From positions 124,001 to 188,000 of the forward strand of contig NZ_AP025592.1 in the NCBI RefSeq assembly GCF_023169965.1: DNA of 64,000 bases, read 5' to 3'. Position 1 is the first letter of the stretch; every line of letters begins with the position of its first letter. Both the position numbers and the translations under genes were made by a program. The notes under the pieces are model-generated. The model was not told the DNA's origin. It saw nothing but the letters and a program-made list of their open reading frames with translations, and did not search any database. The DNA comes from Anaeromyxobacter paludicola (lineage in GTDB: Bacteria; Myxococcota; Myxococcia; Myxococcales; Anaeromyxobacteraceae). Shown here piece by piece: positions 58,164-64,000 of the stretch.

Positions 58164-58910
58164 ATGCCCGAGGTGGGCCTCTTCATCCCGTGCTACGTGG
58201 ACCAGAGCTACCCGCAGGTGGGGCTCGCGGCGGTGCGGCTGCTCCAGCGCCACGGCGTGAAGCTCCACTACCCCCGCGACCAGACCTGCTGCGGCCAGCC
58301 GATGGCCAACTCGGGCTGCGACGAGGAGACGCGGCCCCTGGCGGAGCGCTTCCTGCGCATCTTCGGCCGGTACGAGCACGTGGTGGCGCCGTCGGGGAGC
58401 TGCGTCTCGATGGTGCGCAACCACTACGCCCGGTTCCTCGAGGGGAAGCCCGGCTTCGACCACCTGCGCCGCAACACCTTCGAGCTCTGCGAGTACCTCG
58501 TGGACGTGCTCGGGGTGGAGCGGGCCGGCGGCCGCTTCCCGCACCGGGTGGGGCTGCACCAGAGCTGCCACGGGCTGCGGGAGCTCCGGCTGGCCCAGGG
58601 CAGCGAGCGGGTGGTGGCGCCGTTCGACAAGGTCCGCCAGCTCCTCGCCTCGCTCGACGGGATCACCCTCGTGGACCTCACGCGGCAGGACGAGTGCTGC
58701 GGCTTCGGCGGCACCTTCGCCGTGAACGAGGAGGCCGTCTCCTGCATGATGGGGCGCGACCGGATCGCCGATCACGAGCGGGCCGGGGCCGAGGTGATCA
58801 CCGGCACCGACGCGAGCTGCCTCATGCACCTCGAGGGGCTCATCCGGCGCGACCGGCGGCCGGTCAAGGTGATGCACGTGGCGGAGCTCCTCGCCGGGGC
58901 GGAGGGCTAG
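58164..58910 (+). CDS. lutA: L-lactate utilisation protein A (Cys-rich Fe-S oxidoreductase)
   Basis: 248 residues made of two Cys-rich CCG domains: CYVDQ...CCGQPM, then HQSCHGLR...DECCGFGGTF, which bind an Fe-S cluster. LutA/LldE forms the L-lactate dehydrogenase complex with LutB and LutC. It begins 12 bases after dld and is 4 bases before lutB, within one operon. Confidence 0.94.
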   Translation: MPEVGLFIPCYVDQSYPQVGLAAVRLLQRHGVKLHYPRDQTCCGQPMANSGCDEETRPLAERFLRIFGRYEHVVAPSGSCVSMVRNHYARFLEGKPGFDHLRRNTFELCEYLVDVLGVERAGGRFPHRVGLHQSCHGLRELRLAQGSERVVAPFDKVRQLLASLDGITLVDLTRQDECCGFGGTFAVNEEAVSCMMGRDRIADHERAGAEVITGTDASCLMHLEGLIRRDRRPVKVMHVAELLAGAEG

Positions 58911-58914
58911 CGCC

Positions 58915-60285
58915 ATGGCACAGGCCGGACACCCCGAGGCCGCCGCCCGCTTCGCCGCCGACGACGCCCGCGCCCACTGGCACGACCAGGCCCTCTGGTT
59001 CGTGCGGCTGAAGCGCGATCGCCAGGCCCGCGCGCTGCCGGAGTGGGAGGCGCTGCGCGCCTGCGCCGAGAAGATCAAGGCCCACACCGCCTCCCGGCTC
59101 GCCGACTACCTCGAGGAGTTCGAGCGGAACGCCACCGCCGCCGGCGCGGTGGTCCACTGGGCGCGCGACGCCGAGGAGCACAACCGGATCGTGCACGGCA
59201 TCCTCGCCGCGCGCGGGGTCACCCGGCTCGTGAAGAGCAAGTCGATGCTCACCGAGGAGTGCGAGCTCAACCCGTACCTCGAGGCGCGCGGGATCGAGGT
59301 GGTGGACACCGACCTGGGCGAGCGGATCGTGCAGCTCGCCCACGAGCGGCCCTCGCACATCGTGCTGCCGGCCATCCACAAGAAGAAGGAGGAGATCGGC
59401 GTCCTCTTCCACGAGCAGCTCGGCACCGCGGCCGGGGCGAGCGACCCGGCCTACCTCACCGAGGCCGCCCGCGGCCACCTGCGCGAGAAGTTCCTCGCGG
59501 CGCAGGCCGGGCTCACCGGCGTGAACTTCGCGGTGGCGGAGACGGGCGGGGTGGTGGTCTGCACCAACGAGGGGAACGCCGACATGGGCACCTCGCTCCC
59601 GCCCATCCACATCGCCTGCATGGGCGTGGAGAAGCTCGTCCCGAGGCTCGCCGACCTCGGCGTCTTCACGCGGCTCCTGGCGCGCTCGGCCACCGGCCAG
59701 CCGGTGACCACCTACACGAGCCACTTCCACGGGCCGATGGCGGGCGGCGAGCTGCACGTGGTCGTCGTGGACAACGGGCGCAGCGCGCTCCTCGCCGCGC
59801 CGCCCCATCGCCGCGCGCTCTCCTGCATCCGCTGCGGCGCCTGCATGAACACCTGCCCGGTGTTCCGGCGCAGCGGCGGCTACAGCTACGGGGCGGTCAT
59901 CCCGGGCCCCATCGGCTCGATCCTCTCGCCGGCGCGGGACCCGGCCCGCCACGCCACGCTCCCGTTCGCCTCGAGCCTGTGCGGCTCCTGCTCCGACGTC
60001 TGCCCGGTGCGGATCGACCTCCATCACCAGCTCCTCGCCTGGCGCGGCGAGCTGGTGGCGCAGGGGCGGCTCCCGGCCGGCAAGCGGCTCGCCATGAAGC
60101 TCGCGAGCTTCGTCTTCCGCCACCCGGCGCTCTACCGGCTCGGCGGGCGGGTGGGGCGGTTCCTCCTGCGCCACCTGCCGCGGGCGCTCCTCTACGGCCG
60201 CTGGAACGCCTGGGGCCGCCAGCGCGAGCTGCCGCCCGCCCCGAAGAAGAGCTTCCGCGAGCTCTACGGGAGGGACGATGGATAG
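58915..60285 (+). CDS. lutB: L-lactate utilisation protein B
   Basis: 456 residues. LUD domain (about residues 60-300, with KSKSMLTEE, IGVLFHE, ETGGVVVCTNEGN and the VVVDNGR block) followed by two [4Fe-4S] motifs, CIRCGACMNTCPV and CGSCSDVCPV. It is the iron-sulfur subunit of the LutABC complex. Normal family length. It overlaps lutC by 8 bases. Confidence 0.95.
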   Translation: MAQAGHPEAAARFAADDARAHWHDQALWFVRLKRDRQARALPEWEALRACAEKIKAHTASRLADYLEEFERNATAAGAVVHWARDAEEHNRIVHGILAARGVTRLVKSKSMLTEECELNPYLEARGIEVVDTDLGERIVQLAHERPSHIVLPAIHKKKEEIGVLFHEQLGTAAGASDPAYLTEAARGHLREKFLAAQAGLTGVNFAVAETGGVVVCTNEGNADMGTSLPPIHIACMGVEKLVPRLADLGVFTRLLARSATGQPVTTYTSHFHGPMAGGELHVVVVDNGRSALLAAPPHRRALSCIRCGACMNTCPVFRRSGGYSYGAVIPGPIGSILSPARDPARHATLPFASSLCGSCSDVCPVRIDLHHQLLAWRGELVAQGRLPAGKRLAMKLASFVFRHPALYRLGGRVGRFLLRHLPRALLYGRWNAWGRQRELPPAPKKSFRELYGRDDG

Positions 60286-60865
60286 CAGGCGCGCCATCCT
60301 CGAGGCCCTGCGGCGCGCCGGCGCGCCGGCCGTGCCCGCCCCGCCGCACCCGGCGCCCATCCGCTACGCCGACCCGGAGCGGCAGTTCGCCGAGGCGCTC
60401 GTCGCGGTGGGCGGCCGCTTCTTCCGGGCCCCCGACGCGGCCGGGCTCTCCGCCCAGCTCGCCGGCCTGGAGCCCTTCGCGAGCGCGCGGCGGATGGTCT
60501 CGCTCGTGCCGGGGGTGGGTCGCTCCGACCTCGACCTCTCGCAGGCGGCCGACCCCCACGCGCTCGAGGGGCTCGACTACGCCGTCCTGCCCGGCGAGCT
60601 CGGGGTGGCCGAGAACGGCGCGGTCTGGGTGGCCGGCGACAGGCTGCCGCTGCGCGGCCTCTTCGTCGTCCCCCAGCACCTCGCGATCGTGGTCCCGGCC
60701 GGCGCCCTCGTGCACACCATGCAGGACGCCTACGCGCGGATCTCCTTCTCCGGGAGGGGCTTCGGCGTGTTCGTGTCGGGCCCTTCCAAGACCGCCGACA
60801 TCGAGCAGGCCCTCGTCATCGGCGCGCACGGCGCCCGGTCCTGCGCCGTCGGCATGGTCGGGTAG
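60278..60865 (+). CDS. lutC: L-lactate utilisation protein C (LUD domain)
   Basis: 195 residues, one LUD domain (YAVLPGELGVAENGAVW, PQHLAIVVP, FVSGPSKTADIE). The last block, PSKTADIEQ, is typical of LutC/LldG. It completes the dld-lutABC cluster. Its ATG at 60278 lies inside the end of lutB. The following 110 bases carry the rel promoter. Confidence 0.95.
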   Translation: MDSRRAILEALRRAGAPAVPAPPHPAPIRYADPERQFAEALVAVGGRFFRAPDAAGLSAQLAGLEPFASARRMVSLVPGVGRSDLDLSQAADPHALEGLDYAVLPGELGVAENGAVWVAGDRLPLRGLFVVPQHLAIVVPAGALVHTMQDAYARISFSGRGFGVFVSGPSKTADIEQALVIGAHGARSCAVGMVG

Positions 60866-60936
60866 CCGCGCGGCGATATCGCGGCGGGCGGGCGCTGGCG
60901 CACCCTGTCGCGGTGCGTTACCACACTGGAAGCCCC

Positions 60937-60966
60937 TTGCCCGGGCAAACCCCCGGCGGATAGGCT
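60937..60966 (+). promoter_or_regulatory. Predicted promoter of rel
   Basis: TTGCCC at 60937-60942, an 18-bp spacer, TAGGCT at 60961-60966, ending 9 bases before the TTG start codon. The TAG at 60961-60963 is also an in-frame stop, so no earlier start is possible, and no ribosome site fits in the remaining 9 bases. Confidence 0.45.
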
Positions 60967-60975
60967 CGTCCACTC

Positions 60976-63141
60976 TTGCTGCGCCTCAACGACATCCTCG
61001 ACCGGGTGAGCGCGTATCACCCGGACCCCGACCTCGACCTCATCAAGAAGGCCTACGTCTACTCGGCGAAGGTCCATCAGGGGCAGCTGCGGAAATCGGG
61101 CGAGCCCTACCTCGTCCACCCGCTCGAGGTGGCCGGCATCCTCGCCGAGCTCCGGCTCGACGAGGCCTCCATCGTCACCGGGCTCCTCCACGACACCATC
61201 GAGGACACCCTCGCGACCAAGGAGGAGATCTCGGACATCTTCGGCGGGGAGATCGCCGAGCTGGTGGACGGGGTCACGAAGCTCTCCCAGTTCACCGCCG
61301 GCAACACCCAGGAGGAGAAGCAGGCCGAGAACTTCCGCAAGATGGTGGTGGCGATGGCGAAGGACATCCGCGTCCTCCTCGTCAAGCTCGCCGACCGCAC
61401 GCACAACATGCGGACGCTCGACCACATGAAGCCGGAGAAGCAGGAGCGGATCGCGCAGGAGACGCTCGACATCTACGCCCCGCTCGCGAACCGGCTCGGC
61501 ATGCAGCAGGTGAAGAGCGAGCTCGAGGACCTCTCCTTCAAGTACCTGAAGCCGACCGAGTACCAGGACCTGGCCCAGAAGCTCGCCGCCCGCGCCCGGG
61601 AGCGCGACAAGTTCATCGCCGAGGTGGTGGGGATCGTCCGGCAGAAGGTGGACGAGGCGGGGATCCCGGCCGAGGTCTACGGCCGCATCAAGCACATCCA
61701 CTCCATCTACCGGAAGATGCGGCAGCAGGACGTGGACTTCGCGCAGATCCACGACGTCATCGCCTTCCGCGTGATCGTGGACTCGGTGGCCCAGTGCTAC
61801 GAGACGCTGGGGATGATCCACGCCCTCTGGAAGCCGGTGCCGGGGCGGTTCAAGGACTACATCGCCATCCCCAAGCCGAACATGTACCAGTCGCTCCACA
61901 CCACGGTGATCGGGCCGCAGGGGGAGCGCATCGAGATCCAGATCCGCACCCGCGAGATGCACCGCATCGCCGAGGAGGGCGTCGCGGCCCACTGGGCCTA
62001 CAAGGAGGGCAAGGGCGCGGAGGGGATGAGCGGCAAGGACGCCCAGAAGTTCGGGTGGCTGAGGCAGCTCCTCGAGTGGCAGCGCGACCTCACCGATCCG
62101 ACCGAGTTCCTCGAGACGGTGAAGGTGGACCTCTTCGCCGACGAGGTGTTCGTCTTCACTCCCAAGGGCGACGTGAAGAGCCTCCCGCGCGGCGCCACCC
62201 CGGTGGACTTCGCCTTCGGGATCCACTCGCAGGTCGGCGAGCACTGCGTCGGCGCCAAGGTGAACGGGAAGATCGTCCCGCTCCGCTACAAGCTCAAGAA
62301 CGGCGACACGGTCGAGATCCTCACCTCGCCCAACTCCCACCCGTCGAAGGACTGGCTCACCTTCGTCAAGACCAGCCGCGCCCAGACCCGCATCCGCGGC
62401 TTCATCCGCCAGGCGGAGCACCAGCGCTCCCAGGAGATCGGCAAGGAGGTGGCGGAGCGCGAGCTGCGCCGCTTCGGCCTCACGCTCAACAAGCTCGCCA
62501 AGGGCGGCGAGCTCGACGCGGCCGCGAAGGCGCTCGGCTACCGCACCGGCGACGACCTCCTCGTGGCGCTCGGCTACGGCAAGGTGAGCTCGCAGCAGAT
62601 CCTGGCCCAGCTCCTCCCACCCGAGAAGCTGGCCGCACCGCCGCCGGAGGAGACGCCGGCGAACCGGCTCACCGAGCTCTTCCGCAAGGTGGCGCGCCGG
62701 CCGCCCACCGGCGGGGTGCGCATCAGCGGCATCGACGACGTGCTCGTCCGCTACGGCAAGTGCTGCAACCCGGTGCCGGGCGACGCCATCATGGGCTTCA
62801 TCACCCGCGGGCGCGGCGTGACGGTGCACACCGTCGGCTGCGACAAGGTCCTCACCATGGACCCGCTCCGCCGGGTGGACGTGGCCTGGGACGCCCGCGC
62901 CGCCGACGTGAAGCGGCCGGTGTCGCTCCGGGTCATCACCGGCGACAAGCCCGGCCTGCTCGCCAAGATCTCGCAGACCTTCAGCGACGCCGGCGTGAAC
63001 ATCGCGCAGGCCAACTGCCGCACCACCGGCGACCGGGCGGTGAACGAGTTCGAGGTGGGGATCGGCGACGTGAAGCAGCTCAACCAGGTGATGCGCAGCA
63101 TCGAGCGGATCGACGGGGTCTACTCGGTGGAGCGCGTCTAG
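60976..63141 (+). CDS. rel: Bifunctional (p)ppGpp synthetase/hydrolase Rel
   Basis: 721 residues. Hydrolase HD domain intact: H48, H72-D73, E76-D77 and D140 (ADRTHN). Synthetase domain at about 235-350 with RFKDYIAIPKPNMYQSLHT; the R-x-K-D form is typical of bifunctional Rel/SpoT, while RelA has E-x-D-D. TGS domain at about 390-450 (FTPKGDVKSLPRGATPVDFA), a Zn-finger/helical region with CCNPVPGD, and a C-terminal ACT domain. Makes and degrades the stringent-response alarmone. TTG at 60976 is forced by an in-frame stop 15 bases upstream. Confidence 0.95.
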   Translation: MLRLNDILDRVSAYHPDPDLDLIKKAYVYSAKVHQGQLRKSGEPYLVHPLEVAGILAELRLDEASIVTGLLHDTIEDTLATKEEISDIFGGEIAELVDGVTKLSQFTAGNTQEEKQAENFRKMVVAMAKDIRVLLVKLADRTHNMRTLDHMKPEKQERIAQETLDIYAPLANRLGMQQVKSELEDLSFKYLKPTEYQDLAQKLAARARERDKFIAEVVGIVRQKVDEAGIPAEVYGRIKHIHSIYRKMRQQDVDFAQIHDVIAFRVIVDSVAQCYETLGMIHALWKPVPGRFKDYIAIPKPNMYQSLHTTVIGPQGERIEIQIRTREMHRIAEEGVAAHWAYKEGKGAEGMSGKDAQKFGWLRQLLEWQRDLTDPTEFLETVKVDLFADEVFVFTPKGDVKSLPRGATPVDFAFGIHSQVGEHCVGAKVNGKIVPLRYKLKNGDTVEILTSPNSHPSKDWLTFVKTSRAQTRIRGFIRQAEHQRSQEIGKEVAERELRRFGLTLNKLAKGGELDAAAKALGYRTGDDLLVALGYGKVSSQQILAQLLPPEKLAAPPPEETPANRLTELFRKVARRPPTGGVRISGIDDVLVRYGKCCNPVPGDAIMGFITRGRGVTVHTVGCDKVLTMDPLRRVDVAWDARAADVKRPVSLRVITGDKPGLLAKISQTFSDAGVNIAQANCRTTGDRAVNEFEVGIGDVKQLNQVMRSIERIDGVYSVERV

Positions 63142-63156
63142 CCGGGGCCTTTCCGC

Positions 63157-63170
63157 CGCCCGCGCGGGCG
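63157..63170. terminator. Short GC palindrome after rel
   Basis: CGCCCGCGCGGGCG, a perfect 14-base palindrome 16 bases past the rel stop. It lies within a 75-base gap before ridA. Confidence 0.35.
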
Positions 63171-63216
63171 CGTTCCCGCTGCGCCGGCCGCCGCCGCGCG
63201 CTATCCTCGCGCGACC

Positions 63217-63606
63217 ATGAAAAAGACCATCGTCGCCTCGGCGTCCGCCCCCAAGGCCATCGGCCCCTACAGCCAGGCGGTGCTCGTGGAGCAGCCCGGC
63301 CGCGTGCTCCACGCCTCCGGCCAGATCCCGCTCGACCCGGCCACGGGCGAGCTCGTGCAGGGCGACATCGCCGTCCAGGCCGAGCGCGTGCTCGCGAACG
63401 TCGGGGCGGTGCTCGCCGCGGCCGGGATGGGCTTCGCGAACGTGGTGAAGACCACCGTGTTCATGGTGGACCTCGCCGACTTCGCGCGGATGAACGAGGT
63501 CTACGGGCGCCACTTCCCCGGCGAGTTCCCGGCCCGCTCCACGGTCCAGGTGGCCGCGCTCCCGAAGGGCGCCCGGCTCGAGATCGAGGTTACCGCCGTC
63601 GGGTAG
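63217..63606 (+). CDS. ridA: RidA-family reactive enamine/imine deaminase
   Basis: 129 residues, normal length. Key blocks are AIGPYSQAV, ASGQIPLDP and the C-terminal P-A-R-S-T-V-Q-V-A-A-L-P-K-G-A-R-L-E-I-E with the catalytic Arg (R105 in characterised RidA). It hydrolyses 2-aminoacrylate and related intermediates from PLP enzymes. A stand-alone gene with an ATG after GCGCGACC; a TATCCT sits 9 bases upstream. Confidence 0.95.
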   Translation: MKKTIVASASAPKAIGPYSQAVLVEQPGRVLHASGQIPLDPATGELVQGDIAVQAERVLANVGAVLAAAGMGFANVVKTTVFMVDLADFARMNEVYGRHFPGEFPARSTVQVAALPKGARLEIEVTAVG

Positions 63607-63641
63607 GTCCCCACTTCCCCCCGCGTCCCGACCCCTCCCTA

Positions 63642-63730
63642 TCCCTCCCCCGCTCCGCGGGAGAGGGGAAGGCAGGGCACGCTCAGGAGAGCCGTGGGGG
63701 AGACTCCCTTCCCGCCGGGCGGGGAGGGTC
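63642..63730. repeat. Two GC hairpins between ridA and the aminomutase gene
   Basis: The 164-base gap holds two long stem-loops: CCCTCCCCCGC/GCGGGAGAGGG at 63642-63666 and CCCTTCCCGCC/GGCGGGGAGGG near 63706-63728. The stems are C-rich on one side and G-rich on the other, and separately resemble one another. They may be convergent terminators or copies of a small dispersed repeat. Confidence 0.5.
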
Positions 63731-63770
63731 GGGGAGGGGCGGCCAGGCGAACCTCGCGGCGGTCGCGCGC

Positions 63771-64000
63771 CTACGGCTCCTCGTAGGTGAAGTCCTTGCC
63801 CTCGTAGTTCCGCAGGACCCACCGCTTCCCGTCGTGGGAGACCACGTAGTCGGGGTTCATCGGGATCTTCCCGCCGCCGTTCGGCGCGTCCACCACGAAG
63901 TACGGGACCGCCAGGCCCGAGGTGTGCCCGCGCAGCGCCCGCAGGATGTCGAGCCCGGCCTGCACCGGCGTGCGGAAGTGGCTGATGCCGCGCGCGAGGT
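63771..64000 (-). CDS. kamA: Lysine 2,3-aminomutase C terminus, partial at right edge
   Basis: Only the last ~75 residues are in the window. H-F-R-T-P-V...G-L-D-I-L-R-A-L-R-G-H-T-S-G...VPYFVVDAPNGGGKIP is the characteristic end of radical-SAM, PLP-dependent lysine 2,3-aminomutases, where the PLP-site region precedes it. The radical-SAM CxxxCxxC part lies outside. It may make beta-lysine (for osmolyte or EF-P modification) or belong to the related EpmB or glutamate aminomutase types. Confidence 0.88.
   Translation of the reverse strand, partial: LARGISHFRTPVQAGLDILRALRGHTSGLAVPYFVVDAPNGGGKIPMNPDYVVSHDGKRWVLRNYEGKDFTYEEP

Noticed and set aside
54591..59087. A 1498-codon open frame on the minus strand
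   Set aside because: It runs antisense to dksA, dld and lutA, with no recognisable fold. It is a composition artefact.
60730..63822. A 1030-codon open frame on the minus strand
   Set aside because: Antisense to rel and ridA, both of which have full domain sets.

Overview
This window is very GC-rich and densely coded. Many start codons overlap the preceding stop (GTGA or ATGA), and several genes start with GTG or TTG. The gene set fits a Myxococcota (former Deltaproteobacteria) chromosome and most resembles Anaeromyxobacter. Supporting features are a metalloprotease with a Cys-bearing MYXO-CTERM-like tail beside a CPBP/Rce1-type intramembrane protease, a GlnRS-YqeY fusion, complex I gene sets and a Dld-II/LutABC lactate locus. 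Genus assignment is inference. I see no rRNA, tRNA, CRISPR array, prophage or insertion sequence. No stretch above 300 bases lacks a gene.

Layout. 1-5757 (minus): a partial M30-like lipoprotein peptidase, glnS and gltX. 5793-9702 (plus): a small secreted protein, a matrixin-like metalloprotease with a sorting-signal-like tail, a lone receiver domain, a CPBP intramembrane protease (candidate myxosortase) and a dGTPase-type HD hydrolase. 9699-11953 (minus): a receiver-GAF protein and a class II glutamine amidotransferase homologue lacking the nucleophilic Cys2. 12120-15407 (plus): a lidless Hsp70, a J-domain protein, a CvpA-like protein and a nicotinamidase, all overlapping. 15404-18511 (minus): agmatinase-type ureohydrolase, deoxyhypusine-synthase-like protein and a PHP phosphoesterase. 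18566-19054: an Rrf2 regulator.

19168-37905 is the centrepiece: two complex I gene sets transcribed away from each other from about 31.1 kb. The leftward set is nuoABCDHIJKLMN and has no E, F or G. The rightward set is nuoABCDGHI and has no E, F or J-N. Neither can build a 14-subunit NADH dehydrogenase alone. Either the sets share parts and borrow NuoEF from elsewhere, or they use donors other than NADH. NuoL carries a strongly His-rich loop, and three Nuo proteins have Ala/Pro-rich extensions.

37906-44883 (plus) holds a polytopic membrane protein, a DedA-like protein, and a tight GNAT / PlsC / agmatinase-like / alpha-beta hydrolase / M20 peptidase operon. 44892-50927 (minus) holds a secreted protein, a lipoprotein phosphodiesterase, an AmpG-like permease and PolX. 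50971-54708 holds MoaB, a TIGR02757 protein, a GT39-like glycosyltransferase and a DacZ-type diadenylate cyclase. 54864-63606 (plus) holds DksA, the lactate oxidation cluster (Dld-II, LutABC), bifunctional Rel and RidA. The window ends in a partial lysine 2,3-aminomutase.

Three second-messenger or stringent-response genes (diadenylate cyclase, dksA, rel) lie within 10 kb around the lactate genes. Several plus-strand genes share a promoter pattern, TTGnnn - 18 bp - TAGRNT; at dld and rel the -10 element sits so close to the start codon that leaderless transcripts are likely.
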